A DNA stretch of 64,000 nucleotides from Lutimaribacter pacificus (GCF_900142185.1 NZ_FQZZ01000003.1:62001-126000); one strand, 5' to 3'. Numbered from the stretch's first letter, positions 8,826-18,074 are shown. Program-made: numbers and translations. Notes: generated from the letters alone by a model not told the origin.

Positions 8826-10493
8826 ATGATGCAATCCAATTCCGTAACAGAGAACGTCCATGCCGCGGCAAAGATGTACGCCGAGGAATTCAGGGCCGGC
8901 AAGCTGAGCCGCCGCGAGTTCCTGACCCGCACCACCGCCCTGGGCGTGAGCGCAACCGCCGCCTATGGCCTGATCGGCCTGGCACAACCCGTCCAGGCGC
9001 AGGAGGCCCCGGTGCAGGGCGGCACGCTGCGAATTCAGCAATCGGTCAAGGGCATGAAGGACCCGCGCGCCTATGACTGGTCGGAAATCGGCAACCAGTC
9101 GCGCGGCTTCCTGGAATACCTGGTGGAATACAATGCCGACGGCAGCTTCCGCCCGATGCTCCTGGAAAGCTGGGAGGTGAACGAGGACGCCACGCAATAT
9201 ACGCTGAACGTGCGGCAGGGCGTGAAATGGAACAACGGCGACGATTTCACCGCCGAGGACGTGGCCCGCAACATCGCCGGCTGGTGCGACAAGGGCATGG
9301 AGGCCAACTCCATGGCCAGCCGCATGGGCGGGCTGATCGACGAGGGCACCGGGCAGGCCCGCGAGGGCGCGATCGAGGTGGCCGACACCCATACCGTCGT
9401 GCTGCACCTGTCGTCGCCCGACGTGTCGGTGATCGCCAACATGTCGGACTATCCCGCCGCGATCACCCATTCCAGCTATACCTCGGGCAGCCCGTTCGAC
9501 AACGGCGTCGGCACCGGCCCCTATCGCCCGGTCAGCATGGAGGTGGGCGTCAACTGCATCCTCGAACGCGCCGAGGATCACGAATGGTGGGGCACCGAGG
9601 TCTATGGCGGCCCCTATCTCGACCGGGTCGAATTCATCGACTACGGCACCGACCCGTCGGCCTGGGTGGCCGCCGCGGAATCCGAGGAGGTCGACCTGCT
9701 GTACGAGACCGTGGGCGATTTCATCGACGTGATGGATTCGATCGGCTGGACCAGGACCGACGCCGTGACCGCCGCCACCATCGTGTTCCGCGGCAATCAC
9801 GAGGCCGAGGTGAACGGCACGAAGCCCTATGCCGACAAGCGCGTGCGCCAGGCGCTGGCGCTGGCGGTGGACAACTCGGTGCTGCTGGAGCTGGGCTATT
9901 CCGGCCGGGGTGAGCTGGCCGAGAACCACCATGTCTGCTCGATCCACCCGGCCTATGCCGATATCGGCCCGGCGCCCTTCGACCCCGAGCGCGCGCTGGC
10001 CCTGATGGAAGAGGCCGGGATGGCCGATTTCGAGCACGAGCTGATCACCGTCGACGACGACTGGCAGCGCAATACCGGCGACGCCCTGGCCGCGCAGCTG
10101 CGCGACGCGGGGATCAACGTCAAGCGCACGATCCTGCCGGGCAACACGTTCTGGAACAAGTGGACGGAATATCCGTTCAGCGCGACCGAGTGGAACCACC
10201 GCCCGCTCGACGTGCAGATCCTTACCCTTGCCTACCGCTCGGGCGAGGCCTGGAACGAGGCGGCCTATTCCAGCGACGAGTATGACGCGCTGATCAACGA
10301 GGCCAACGCCATCGCCGATGCGGATACCCGCCGGGGCACCATCGAGAAGATCGAGACCCTGCTGCGCGAGGACGGGGTGATCATCCAGCCCTACTGGCGC
10401 TCGCTCTACAACCACCACAACGGCAACCTGGTGAACGCGGCGAAACACCCCGCGCACGAGATTCACCTGTACAAGATCGGCTTCGCAAGCTGA
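8826..10493 (+). CDS. Family-5 ABC transporter substrate-binding protein (Tat-exported)
   Basis: This is a periplasmic binding protein of the peptide/nickel/opine type (SBP_bac_5). It starts at the ATG at 8826, with GGGAG 5 nt upstream. The 555-residue product has a twin-arginine signal, [19 protein letters not shown] (about residues 29-47), ending near VQAQEA, so it should be exported folded. Family features are the early GGTLRIQQS strand, [34 protein letters not shown], the GTGPYRPV hinge, and [12 protein letters not shown] late in lobe II. Two permease genes and a double ATPase gene follow in the same direction. The substrate cannot be read from the sequence. Confidence 0.92.
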   Translation: MMQSNSVTENVHAAAKMYAEEFRAGKLSRREFLTRTTALGVSATAAYGLIGLAQPVQAQEAPVQGGTLRIQQSVKGMKDPRAYDWSEIGNQSRGFLEYLVEYNADGSFRPMLLESWEVNEDATQYTLNVRQGVKWNNGDDFTAEDVARNIAGWCDKGMEANSMASRMGGLIDEGTGQAREGAIEVADTHTVVLHLSSPDVSVIANMSDYPAAITHSSYTSGSPFDNGVGTGPYRPVSMEVGVNCILERAEDHEWWGTEVYGGPYLDRVEFIDYGTDPSAWVAAAESEEVDLLYETVGDFIDVMDSIGWTRTDAVTAATIVFRGNHEAEVNGTKPYADKRVRQALALAVDNSVLLELGYSGRGELAENHHVCSIHPAYADIGPAPFDPERALALMEEAGMADFEHELITVDDDWQRNTGDALAAQLRDAGINVKRTILPGNTFWNKWTEYPFSATEWNHRPLDVQILTLAYRSGEAWNEAAYSSDEYDALINEANAIADADTRRGTIEKIETLLREDGVIIQPYWRSLYNHHNGNLVNAAKHPAHEIHLYKIGFAS

Positions 10494-10515
10494 TCGGGCA
10501 CCAACGATAACAAGA

Positions 10516-10555
10516 GACGGGCGCACCCTGCGCCCGTCCGGCCGACCCGGGCCGG
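10516..10555 (+). other. Tandem intercistronic hairpins after the binding-protein gene
   Basis: A perfect 10-bp stem (GACGGGCGCA / TGCGCCCGTC, 3-nt loop, 10516-10538) is followed at once by a 6-bp stem (CCGGCC / GGCCGG, 10538-10555). No T-run follows. Such hairpins between binding-protein and permease genes usually protect the 5' message and give higher expression of the binding protein. That role is inferred here. Confidence 0.7.
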
Positions 10556-10600
10556 CACCGGCAGCAAGGCGCGAGCCGCGGCAACCAACGGGGGAAACTG

Positions 10601-11653
10601 ATGGGACTGTTCATTCTCAGGCGTGTCTGGGTGATGGTGCTGACCGCACTCTGCCTGACCTTCGTCGTATTTTTCCTGACCAACCTGTACCCGAACCTGG
10701 AAAAACTGGCGAAAACCCAGGGCAACATGCGCATGACCGACGAAGAGGTCGCGCGATGGCTGGACAATCGCGGCTACGGCGCACCGATCCTGAGCAAGTA
10801 CGGCCAGTGGCTGGGCGTCTGGCCCGGCTGGACCCACGAGACCGAGCGCGGCGTCACCGGGCGCTGCATCGACGGGCTGGCGACACCCGAACAGGCGGCC
10901 GGGGCGCCGCGGTTCTGCGGCGTGATCCAGGGCGACTGGGGCTATTCCACGGTGTTCCGCGACGAGGTGTCGGGCATCGTCGGCACGCGGCTGGGCCTGA
11001 CCGGCAAGCTGATGCTGTGGGTGCTGGTGCTGATGGTGCCGGCGGCGCTGGCGGTGGGCGTGCTGGCGGGGATGCGCGAGGGATCGGCCACCGACCGGAC
11101 GCTGTCGACCTTCTCGATCGCCACGACGGCGACGCCGGAATACGTGTCGGGCGTGATCTTCATCGCCATCTTCGCCTCGTCCGCGGTGGGGCTCAAGTGG
11201 TTCAAGGGCACCGCGACCAGCGCGATGGAGGACGCCAATTTCGAGAACTTCTTTCTGCCGGTGCTGACCATCGCGCTGTACGGCATGGGCTATATCGCGC
11301 GGATGACGCGGGCCTCGATGACCGAGGTGATGACCGCGCAATATGTCCGCACGGCGCGGCTGAAGGGCGTGTCCTTTCCCAATATCGTGATGAAGCACGC
11401 GCTCAGGAACGCGCTGATCGCGCCCTTCACCGTGATCATGCTGCAATTTCCCTGGCTGCTGAACGGGGTGGTGATCGTCGAGACCCTGTTCAACTACAAG
11501 GGCTTCGGCTGGACGCTGGTGCAGGCCGCCGGCAACAACGATATCGAGCTGCTGCTGGCGGTTTCGGTGGTGTCCGTCATCGTGGTGCTGGTGACCCAGC
11601 TGATATCCGATATCGGCTATGTCTACCTGAACCCGCGCATCCGTATCTCGTAG
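10601..11653 (+). CDS. ABC transporter permease, DppB type
   Basis: This is the first inner-membrane permease of the importer, 350 residues. It begins with a membrane helix (RRVWVMVLTALCLTFVVFFLTNLYP). A family-typical periplasmic insertion of about 90 residues follows, then five more helices. The cytoplasmic EAA-like loop is near TARLKGVSFPNIVMKHALRNALIAPFTV, the contact site for the ATPase. The ribosome site GGGGGAAACTG precedes the ATG. It is separated from the binding-protein gene by tandem hairpins and from the second permease by 14 bp. The periplasmic insertion carries two cysteines (GRCIDG, RFCGVIQ). Confidence 0.93.
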   Translation: MGLFILRRVWVMVLTALCLTFVVFFLTNLYPNLEKLAKTQGNMRMTDEEVARWLDNRGYGAPILSKYGQWLGVWPGWTHETERGVTGRCIDGLATPEQAAGAPRFCGVIQGDWGYSTVFRDEVSGIVGTRLGLTGKLMLWVLVLMVPAALAVGVLAGMREGSATDRTLSTFSIATTATPEYVSGVIFIAIFASSAVGLKWFKGTATSAMEDANFENFFLPVLTIALYGMGYIARMTRASMTEVMTAQYVRTARLKGVSFPNIVMKHALRNALIAPFTVIMLQFPWLLNGVVIVETLFNYKGFGWTLVQAAGNNDIELLLAVSVVSVIVVLVTQLISDIGYVYLNPRIRIS

Positions 11654-11667
11654 GAGGGGAATAGCTC

Positions 11668-12864
11668 ATGGATCCTCTCGGCTGGGGTGAGATCATCGCG
11701 CGCGTCCTGTGGCAGTTCCTGCCGGTCTGGGTCTCGCTCGTCGCGCTTTTTGCAATCTCGATCGCGTTCAAACGGCGGCTGGGGCTTTACGGCAAGCTGT
11801 TCGACAGCACCATCGGCATGATCGGTTTCGCGCTGGTGATGTTCTGGGTGTTCACCGGCATCTATGCCGGGCTGTTCGACATGATCGCCACACATGACCC
11901 GCTGGGCCAGGTGTCGGGCATGAAGAACAAGGGGCCCGGCACGCCGCTGCAGGGTGCCGGAGAGGCCGATTACGGCTGGTACCTGCTGGGCGGCGACAAC
12001 CTGGCGCGCGACGTGTTCAGCCGCATGGTCACCGGGTCGTGGGTGGTGGTGCAGATCGCGCCGCTGGCCACGCTTTTCGCCTTCATGGTGGGCATCACGC
12101 TGGGCCTACCGGCGGGGTTCTACGGCGGGCGGCTCGATACCTTCCTGTCGTTCCTGGCCAACCTGATCCTGGCCTTTCCGGTGATCTTGCTGTTCTACCT
12201 GCTGGTCACCCCCGAGATCGTGGCGACGGGCGTGCCGAACTACATGGCGACGGTGCTGTTCGTGTTTCCGCTGATCTTCATGGCGGTGCTGCTGAATTCG
12301 CGCTTTCACACCAAGCCGGGCTTTCGCACGCCGCTGCTGATCGCGGTGCTGGGGGTGATGGGCTGGCTCTACCTGTCGCTGATCTCGGAGGCGGGATCGA
12401 AGGTGGCGGTGCTGCCCCGCGCGCTGGACCTGTTCGACATCCCCGGCGGTATCCTGGTGGTCTTCGTCTCGGTCGTCTTCGTCAACTCGCCCACGGTGTT
12501 CCGCATCGTGCGGGGGCTGGCGATGGACATCAAGACGCGCGACTATGTGGCCGCCGCGCAAACCCGCGGCGAGGGGCCGTGGTACATCATGCTGTGGGAA
12601 ATCCTGCCCAATGCACGCGGGCCGCTGATCGTCGATTTCTGCCTGCGCATCGGCTATACCACCATCCTTCTGGGCACTCTGGGCTTCTTCGGGCTGGGCC
12701 TGCCGCCCGAAAGCCCCGACTGGGGCTCGACCATCAACGAGGGGCGCAAGCTGCTGTCGATCTACCTGCATCCCGCCCTGCCCCCGGCGCTGGCGCTGCT
12801 GAGCCTCGTCCTGGGGCTGAACCTGCTGGCGGACGGGCTGCGCGAGGAAAGCCTGAAGGACTGA
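11668..12864 (+). CDS. ABC transporter permease, DppC type
   Basis: This is the second permease, 398 residues, which pairs with the DppB-type protein. It has a long N-terminal part with two helices before the transport domain. The domain starts at GGDNLARDVFSRMVTGSWVVVQIAPLATLFAF, typical of DppC (G-T-D-x-x-G-R-D-x-x-S-R-x-x form). The EAA loop is DYVAAAQTRGEGPWYIMLWEILPNARGPLIV, and the end is GLNLLADGLREESLKD. An extra hydrophobic pair around residues 210-240 makes it longer than the usual 300 residues. Spacing of 14 bp to the first permease, with GGAGGGGAATAG before the ATG, indicates co-translation. Confidence 0.93.
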   Translation: MDPLGWGEIIARVLWQFLPVWVSLVALFAISIAFKRRLGLYGKLFDSTIGMIGFALVMFWVFTGIYAGLFDMIATHDPLGQVSGMKNKGPGTPLQGAGEADYGWYLLGGDNLARDVFSRMVTGSWVVVQIAPLATLFAFMVGITLGLPAGFYGGRLDTFLSFLANLILAFPVILLFYLLVTPEIVATGVPNYMATVLFVFPLIFMAVLLNSRFHTKPGFRTPLLIAVLGVMGWLYLSLISEAGSKVAVLPRALDLFDIPGGILVVFVSVVFVNSPTVFRIVRGLAMDIKTRDYVAAAQTRGEGPWYIMLWEILPNARGPLIVDFCLRIGYTTILLGTLGFFGLGLPPESPDWGSTINEGRKLLSIYLHPALPPALALLSLVLGLNLLADGLREESLKD

Positions 12865-12878
12865 CTTGGAGAACCGGA

Positions 12879-12929
12879 CCGGGGGGCCAGCCCCCCGGAC
12901 CCCCCGGGATATTTCCAGAGAGAGGAAGG
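12879..12929 (+). repeat. Composite intergenic repeat, copy 1 (hairpin plus conserved tail)
   Basis: An 8-bp GC hairpin (CCGGGGGG / CCCCCCGG, 12879-12898) is followed by a tail at 12901-12929 that reads CCCCCCGGGATATTTCCAGA and ends GAGAGGAAGG. The tail matches copies at 15067-15093 (inverted) and 40129-40157 in the pattern CCCCGG-x-TATTT-x-CAGA-xx-GA-x-GAAG. Unusually, this copy lies inside the ABC operon, between the second permease and the ATPase gene. Confidence 0.7.
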
Positions 12930-12963
12930 CCAAAGCCTGCTTTCTCTGACAGGGAGACAAAAA

Positions 12964-15054
12964 ATGAGCAAACTGGCAGAGTATGACGGGCCCATCCTCG
13001 AAATCGACAAGCTGTCGATTTCCTTTTTCACCCGGCTGCGGGAAATCCCGGCGGTGATGGATTTTTCCTGCGTGGTGCAGCCGGGCGAGGCGATGGGCCT
13101 TGTCGGCGAATCCGGCTGCGGCAAATCCACCGTGGCGCTGGGGGTGATGCAGGACCTGGGCGTGAACGGGCGCATCGTCGGCGGCTCGATCAGGTTCAAG
13201 GGCCGCGACCTGAGCGAGATGAGCGCCGCCGAGCTGCGCGACATCCGCGGCAACGAGATCGCCATGATCTACCAGGAGCCGATGGCCAGCCTGAACCCGG
13301 CGATGAAGATCGGCAAGCAGCTGATGGAAGTGCCGATGATCCACGAGGGCGTCGGCGAGAAAGAGGCCCGCAGGCGCGCGCTGGAGGTGGTGACGGACGT
13401 CAAGCTGCCCGACCCCGAGCGCATCCTGAAATCCTATCCGCACCAGCTTTCGGGCGGCCAGCAGCAGCGCATCGTGATCGCCATGGCGCTGATGTCGAAA
13501 CCCGCGCTGCTGATCCTCGACGAACCCACCACGGCGCTGGACGTGACGGTCGAGGCGGCGGTGGTGGAACTGGTCAAGGACCTGGGCAAGAAATACGGCA
13601 CTTCGATGCTGTTCATCAGCCACAACCTCGGCCTCGTGCTGGAAACCTGCGACCGGATCTGCGTGATGTATTCCGGCGAGGCGGTGGAAACCGGCAGTAT
13701 CGCGGATGTGTTCGACAAGATGCAGCACCCCTATACGCAGGCGCTGTTCCGGTCGATCCCGCTGCCGGGGGCGGACAAGAACGCACGCCCGCTCAAGGCG
13801 ATTCCGGGCAATTTTCCCCTGCCCCACGAGCGCCCGCCGGGCTGCAATTTCGGCCCGCGCTGCGATTATTTCGCCAAGGGGCTGTGCGATATCGACGAGC
13901 GCGTGCCGATGGTGGATATCGCGGGCGACGACCGGCACCGCTCGCGCTGCCTGCGCATCGACGAGATCGACTGGCACGCCCCGGTCGAGGCCAGCCAGAC
14001 GACCGCCAGGACCGAACCGGGCAATGTCGTGCTGAAGATGGACAAGCTGAAGAAATATTACGAGGTCGCGGCCAACGCACTGTTCGGCGGCGGCGCGACC
14101 AGGGTAGTCAAGGCCAACGAGGAGCTGTCCTTCGAGGCGCGCGAATCCGAGACGCTGGCCATCGTGGGCGAATCCGGCTGCGGCAAATCCACCTTCGCCA
14201 AGGTGCTGATGGGGCTGGAAACCGCGACCGAGGGGCAGATCATCCTCGACAACCGCAACATCGAGGCCACACCGATCCAGGCCCGCGACACCAAGACGGT
14301 GGCGGATGTGCAGATGGTGTTCCAGAACCCGTTCGACACGCTCAACCCCTCGATGAGCGTGGGCCGGCAGATCATACGCGCGCTGGAAATATTCCGCGTG
14401 GGCCGCACCGATGCCGAACGGCGCGAGCGGATGCTGCAACTGCTGGACCTGGTGAAACTGCCCCGCGCCTTCGCCGACCGGATGCCGCGGCAACTGTCGG
14501 GCGGGCAGAAACAGCGCGTGGGCATCGCCCGGGCCTTTGCCGGCGGCGCGCGGATCGTGGTGGCGGACGAGCCGGTATCGGCGCTCGACGTGTCGGTGCA
14601 GGCGGCGGTGACCGACCTGCTGATGGAAATCCAGCGCGAGAACAAGACCACACTGCTGTTCATCAGCCACGACCTCAGCATCGTGCGCTATCTCAGCGAC
14701 CGGGTGATGGTGATGTACCTGGGCCACGTGGTCGAACTGGGCACCACCGAGCAGGTCTTTGCCCCGCCCTACCACCCCTATACCGAGGCGCTGCTGTCCG
14801 CCGTGCCGATCGCCGACACGAAGGTCGAGAAAACGCATATCGTGCTCGAGGGCGATATTCCCTCGGCGATGAACCCGCCCACCGGCTGCCCGTTCCAGAC
14901 CCGCTGCCGGTGGAAGGATCAGGTGCCGGGTGGCCTGTGCGAGAAAGAGGTGCCTCCGCAACGCACCATGGCCGAGGGTCACCAGGTCAAGTGCCACCTG
15001 TCCGACGAGATCCTCAGGGGGATGGAGCCGGTCATCAAGGTCGCCGCGGAATAG
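12964..15054 (+). CDS. Fused double ATPase of the peptide-type ABC importer (DppD-DppF fusion)
   Basis: This is a 696-residue cytoplasmic ATPase carrying both nucleotide-binding domains in one chain. Domain 1 (about residues 10-270) has Walker A GESGCGKST, signature LSGGQQQR and Walker B LLILDEPT. An oligopeptide/dipeptide C-terminal motif with Cys residues follows (PPGCNFGPRC...GLCD). Domain 2 (about 355-610) has a second GESGCGKST, LSGGQKQR and IVVADEPVSALD, and a second oligo-HPY motif (PTGCPFQTRC...GLCEKE). The fused form replaces the two separate genes of the classical Dpp/Opp systems. It begins 99 bp after the second permease, across a composite repeat. Confidence 0.95.
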   Translation: MSKLAEYDGPILEIDKLSISFFTRLREIPAVMDFSCVVQPGEAMGLVGESGCGKSTVALGVMQDLGVNGRIVGGSIRFKGRDLSEMSAAELRDIRGNEIAMIYQEPMASLNPAMKIGKQLMEVPMIHEGVGEKEARRRALEVVTDVKLPDPERILKSYPHQLSGGQQQRIVIAMALMSKPALLILDEPTTALDVTVEAAVVELVKDLGKKYGTSMLFISHNLGLVLETCDRICVMYSGEAVETGSIADVFDKMQHPYTQALFRSIPLPGADKNARPLKAIPGNFPLPHERPPGCNFGPRCDYFAKGLCDIDERVPMVDIAGDDRHRSRCLRIDEIDWHAPVEASQTTARTEPGNVVLKMDKLKKYYEVAANALFGGGATRVVKANEELSFEARESETLAIVGESGCGKSTFAKVLMGLETATEGQIILDNRNIEATPIQARDTKTVADVQMVFQNPFDTLNPSMSVGRQIIRALEIFRVGRTDAERRERMLQLLDLVKLPRAFADRMPRQLSGGQKQRVGIARAFAGGARIVVADEPVSALDVSVQAAVTDLLMEIQRENKTTLLFISHDLSIVRYLSDRVMVMYLGHVVELGTTEQVFAPPYHPYTEALLSAVPIADTKVEKTHIVLEGDIPSAMNPPTGCPFQTRCRWKDQVPGGLCEKEVPPQRTMAEGHQVKCHLSDEILRGMEPVIKVAAE

Positions 15055-15066
15055 CCGCGTGCCCCC

Positions 15067-15136
15067 CTTCATCGTTCCGGCAATACTCCGGGGAGCGTGA
15101 GGGGCAGCGCCCCTCACCCGGGCGGTGACGCCCGGG
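15067..15136 (-). repeat. Composite intergenic repeat, copy 2 (inverted)
   Basis: On the minus strand a double hairpin (CCCGGGCG / CGCCCGGG at 15117-15136; GTGAGGGGC / GCCCCTCAC at 15097-15117) is followed by a tail at 15067-15093. The tail reads CCCCGGAGTATTGCCGGAAC and then GATGAAG. This matches the 40.1-kb copy closely (CCCCGGAAGTATTTGCAGAAC, GATGAAG). It lies downstream of the ATPase gene and may also stop its transcript. Confidence 0.75.
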
Positions 15137-15192
15137 CTTGCCCGCCCCATGCGCCCGGGCTAGCGTCGGCGCGCCAGCCACAGGACGCGCCG

Positions 15193-15528
15193 ATGACCCG
15201 TTTCGCCCCCCTGCCCGATCCGCCCTATTACGCCGTGATCTTTTCCAGCCAGCGCGCCGATGGCGACAGCGGCTATGCCGCGATGGCCGAGAAAATGGCC
15301 CGGATGGCCGCCGCCGCGCCCGGCTGTATCGGCATGGAAAGCGCGCGCGACGAAGACGGGTTCGGCATCACCGTCAGCTACTGGACGGACGAGGCCGCGA
15401 TCCGGGCCTGGAAAGCGGATGCCAGCCACCTTACGGCGCAGCACCTGGGCAAGACCCGCTGGTACGAGCAGTACCGGCTGCGCGTGGCCCGGATCGAGCG
15501 GCATTACGACGGCCCCGACGGGCGCTGA
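15193..15528 (+). CDS. ABM-fold (antibiotic biosynthesis monooxygenase-like) protein
   Basis: This 111-residue protein resembles the dimeric ferredoxin-like ABM domain: PYYAVIFSSQRADGDSGYAAMAEKMARMAAAAPGCIGMESARDEDGFGITVSYWTDEAAIRAWKADASH. Members include quinol monooxygenases, haem-degrading enzymes and many uncharacterised proteins, so the reaction cannot be assigned. The ATG at 15193 is preceded by CAGGACGCGCCG. It follows the ABC operon at 138 bp, behind the double-hairpin repeat, and is probably transcribed separately. A strong hairpin lies directly after it. Confidence 0.8.
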   Translation: MTRFAPLPDPPYYAVIFSSQRADGDSGYAAMAEKMARMAAAAPGCIGMESARDEDGFGITVSYWTDEAAIRAWKADASHLTAQHLGKTRWYEQYRLRVARIERHYDGPDGR

Positions 15529-15560
15529 ACGCCACCCGGCCCTGCCCGCGCGCATGAAAA

Positions 15561-15586
15561 ACCCCGCCGGAGCCGTCCGGCGGGGT
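15561..15586. terminator. Bidirectional hairpin terminator between convergent genes
   Basis: ACCCCGCCGG / CCGGCGGGGT form a perfect 10-bp stem with a 6-base loop, placed between convergent genes. On the minus strand the stem is followed by TTTTTCATG, a good U-run. On plus it is followed by CGCTTCTG only. Confidence 0.85.
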
Positions 15587-15609
15587 CGCTTCTGTGCAAG
15601 CCGGCGCCC

Positions 15610-16131
15610 TTACTTGGACGTGGCGCCGCTCATGAACTCGGGCAGGTTTTCGGCGACGTTCGACGCAAAGGCCTGGACCATCGCGTTATAGAAATCGTCC
15701 GGGGACGGGTTGATCTGGATGAACCCCTCGGGGACGGCAGACTCGTTGGTTATGGCGATCAGGCGCACCGGGTAGCTGTGCGGGTCCTGATCGGTCATCG
15801 GACTGGTGATCACGACGACCCCCTCCATCTGGTTGAATTCCTGGGTGTCCGGCAGGACCGTGTCGCCATCCAGGCTGACGGACTGCACCTTCACGTCAAT
15901 GTCATAGCCGTTGGGATCGTCCGTCACCTCGACCAACTGGGCCACGGCCTTTTCCAGGTCGGTTTCCAGGTCGGGGTAATAGTCCAGCGCATTCGCGCCA
16001 TCGACGCCTTCGATCTCGGTCGATACGTCGATATCCTTGACGGTGGCGTCTTCCGCCGCAATTGCCAGTGCCGGCAACAGGCCAAGACCCGCAACTGCGA
16101 CAAGGGCTTGCATCGAGGTTTTCAGTGTCAT
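15610..16131 (-). CDS. Secreted acidic protein of unknown function
   Basis: This is a 173-residue protein I cannot assign to a family. It starts at the ATG at 16131, with GGAGTG about 5 nt upstream; the frame is open further back but gives no sensible N-terminus. Residues 1-23 are a signal peptide (KTSMQALVAVAGLGLLPALAIAAEDA). The mature part is rich in Asp and Glu (VKDIDVSTEIEGVDGANALDYYPDLETDLEKAVAQL) and has beta-rich stretches (YDIDVKVQSVSLDGDTVL, GVVVITSPM, YPVRLIAI), suggesting a soluble periplasmic domain. It has no cysteines. It is monocistronic, behind the shared terminator. Confidence 0.8.
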   Translation of the reverse strand: MTLKTSMQALVAVAGLGLLPALAIAAEDATVKDIDVSTEIEGVDGANALDYYPDLETDLEKAVAQLVEVTDDPNGYDIDVKVQSVSLDGDTVLPDTQEFNQMEGVVVITSPMTDQDPHSYPVRLIAITNESAVPEGFIQINPSPDDFYNAMVQAFASNVAENLPEFMSGATSK

Positions 16132-16329
16132 GGCACACTCCATTCGCTTGTTGGCCGCATACCGGCGCCGGGCTGGCCCGGTTTCATGCGTATCGGAGTG
16201 AAAAACCAATCCCGGCGCGTTCGGTTCCCTGAACGCCCGCGGCGGGATCGGCGGATTCCTGCCACGTGCCACAGGTCCGCGCGTGCCGCGGCAAGGCCCT
16301 GATGGCGGCGGGGGCGGCCCCTGCGGGGC

Positions 16330-16920
16330 CTAGCTGCCCCAGATCACCCGCACGTAGTTGCGGGTTTCGCGATAGGGCGGCACGCCACCGTATTTCTTCA
16401 CCGCGGCGGGCCCGGCATTATAGGCCGCCAGCGCCAGCCGCCATGTCCTGAACTCGCGGTATTGCTGGGCGAGGTAGCGCGCGCCGCCATCGAGATTCTC
16501 GTAAGGATCGTGCGGGTCGACGCCCAGCCGCGCGGCGGTGAAGGGCATCAGCTGCGCCAGGCCGATCGCCCCCTTGTGCGACAGCGCCTTGGGATTGAAC
16601 CGGCTTTCCTGGTGCACCAGCCGCAGGAACAGGTCCTCGGGCACGCCATGGCGCCGCGCCGCATCGCGCGCCATCTGCAGGTAGGGCCCGGTATAGCGGC
16701 CGTTATAGGATTTGACATCGTCGCCCCAGATCGTCGGGGTGTTCACCTTTTGCGGCTGCAGCCGGACCGAGTTGTTGTATTGCTGCGCCGCCCGGGTATC
16801 CAGCACCTTGGTCTGCGACCGGAAAAGCTGGGTCCGGGATTTCGACGACAGAACATCGGCCTGCGCCGCGCCGGTCAGGACCAGCCCGAGAACCAGGGAA
16901 GCAACAACCCGTCCACGCAT
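16330..16920 (-). CDS. Lytic transglycosylase (SLT domain)
   Basis: This 196-residue exported murein lytic transglycosylase cleaves the MurNAc-GlcNAc bond to form 1,6-anhydroMurNAc. Residues 1-21 are a signal peptide ([19 protein letters not shown]). The SLT domain spans about residues 85-190: [43 protein letters not shown]. It holds the catalytic Glu in HQESRF and the GLAQLMP motif, then [15 protein letters not shown] and [29 protein letters not shown]. It is a small single-domain form. The ATG at 16920 is the only sensible start. Its anhydromuropeptide products would feed the NagZ pathway encoded at 50.6-51.6 kb. Confidence 0.93.
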   Translation of the reverse strand: MRGRVVASLVLGLVLTGAAQADVLSSKSRTQLFRSQTKVLDTRAAQQYNNSVRLQPQKVNTPTIWGDDVKSYNGRYTGPYLQMARDAARRHGVPEDLFLRLVHQESRFNPKALSHKGAIGLAQLMPFTAARLGVDPHDPYENLDGGARYLAQQYREFRTWRLALAAYNAGPAAVKKYGGVPPYRETRNYVRVIWGS

Positions 16921-16981
16921 GTCTCACATGTCCCTCTGAATTTGCGGCGCAGTATACGCATTTCGCCCGGCACGAAAACCC

Positions 16982-17539
16982 TTAACCATCGGGGGCCGCC
17001 GGGGCGGTGCCGGCCTGGCCGACAAGCGGCGCCTGCATCAGATCCTCGACCAGCAGGCTCAGCAGCGCGCCACGCCCCGATACGCCCGCCTTGCGGTAAA
17101 TCCCGTTCAGATGCGCCTTGACCGTGCCCTCGGCCGAGCCGCGCAGTTCGGCGATCTCGGCGTTGTTCAGCCCCTTCAGGGCAAAGGTGGCCACGTCGCG
17201 CTCGGACGGGGTGAGGTTCCAGCTGTCGAAATAGCTTTCCATCAGATCGTGCAGGGCACCCGCGGCGATGGACAGGCCGCGCTCTACATGCGCCTTGCGG
17301 CGCAGCAGGCGAAAAAGATAGCGCAGCTCGAACAGGATGCCGACCGCCAGCCCCAGCGCGGCCACGGTCTCGATGATCAGGTGCCAGTCGCCGAGGGCAT
17401 ATCGCCCGGCATCCGCGAAGTCCGAGATCGCGTCGCTCAGGAAAAAGACCGCGCAAAAGGCCTGGACCAGGATCAGCCCGGCCAGGCCCACGCCTTCGCG
17501 GCGCATACTGCCCAGATCGTCACCGTTCAGAAAGCTCAT
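16982..17539 (-). CDS. Membrane-anchored LuxR-type transcriptional regulator
   Basis: This 185-residue protein has two predicted membrane helices (about residues 17-38, GLAGLILVQAFCAVFFLSDAIS, and 52-72, IIETVAALGLAVGILFELRYL). A C-terminal LuxR/GerE helix-turn-helix follows (about 106-165: LTPSERDVATFALKGLNNAEIAELRGSAEGTVKAHLNGIYRKAGV). It lacks a receiver domain, so the membrane part may be the sensor. It overlaps the cytochrome b561 gene by 20 bp, indicating co-expression with that redox protein and the PepSY gene. Membrane-tethered LuxR proteins of this size occur in roseobacters; the target is unknown. Confidence 0.85.
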   Translation of the reverse strand: MSFLNGDDLGSMRREGVGLAGLILVQAFCAVFFLSDAISDFADAGRYALGDWHLIIETVAALGLAVGILFELRYLFRLLRRKAHVERGLSIAAGALHDLMESYFDSWNLTPSERDVATFALKGLNNAEIAELRGSAEGTVKAHLNGIYRKAGVSGRGALLSLLVEDLMQAPLVGQAGTAPAAPDG

Positions 17540-18056
17540 CCGGCATCACCTTGGTCCCCGTCACCATCGCGCGGGCCAGGTTCACCCCGGTACGGCGGCT
17601 TTCCGCGATCACCGCGGCGACATGCGCCAGCGCCGATATCCCGACCCACAGGACCAGAGCTTCGTGCATTTCCTCGACCCAGTCCACGCCCCAGAAGGTC
17701 GCGGTGGTCATCATCCAGCCGGTCAGGCTGATCGCGGCAATCCCGGCCAGCAGGTTCCAGATCATCCAGGCGCCCAGCGGGCTGTGGCCCAGGTGATGCC
17801 GCACCCGGCCCGTGGCCATGTCGCGCAACTGGCCGATCGCGGCGCTGACGCTTGGCAGGAAATCGCTGAACCGGGCATGGCGCGTGCCGACCAGCCCCCA
17901 GACCAGCCGCACGCCCAGAAGTGCCACGATGATCCAGCCGACCTGCTCGTGCAGCGCGCCGTCCTCGTCGATCACCAGCGCGTTGAGGACGAAGCCGGTG
18001 GCCAGCGTCCAGTGAAATACCCGGATTACCGGGTCCCAAACCTTTTTCGGTGTCAT
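17520..18056 (-). CDS. Cytochrome b561-family membrane protein
   Basis: This 178-residue di-haem b-type cytochrome-like protein has four predicted helices. Candidate axial histidines are in VIRVFHWTLA (helix 1), the loop GALHEQVGW, ATGRVRHHLGHSPLGAWMIW, and the last helices (EEMHEAL, ISALAHVAAVIAESRRTG). Such proteins move electrons across the inner membrane, often together with a PepSY or cytochrome c partner. It begins after a strong hairpin (18075-18102) that separates it from the PepSY gene, and it overlaps the LuxR gene by 20 bp. Its electron donor and acceptor are unknown. Confidence 0.9.
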   Translation of the reverse strand: MTPKKVWDPVIRVFHWTLATGFVLNALVIDEDGALHEQVGWIIVALLGVRLVWGLVGTRHARFSDFLPSVSAAIGQLRDMATGRVRHHLGHSPLGAWMIWNLLAGIAAISLTGWMMTTATFWGVDWVEEMHEALVLWVGISALAHVAAVIAESRRTGVNLARAMVTGTKVMPDELSER

Positions 18057-18074
18057 GATCGTTCTCCCGTTGTG

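Noticed and set aside
12106-15150. Open frame of 1,014 codons on minus, antisense to the ABC permease/ATPase genes
   Set aside because: His/Arg/Gly-rich translation without domains, fully antisense to genes with strong motifs; a GC-content artefact. The same applies to long antisense frames at 20338-22047, 22445-25195, 26786-29527, 29563-32382 and 33347-35629.
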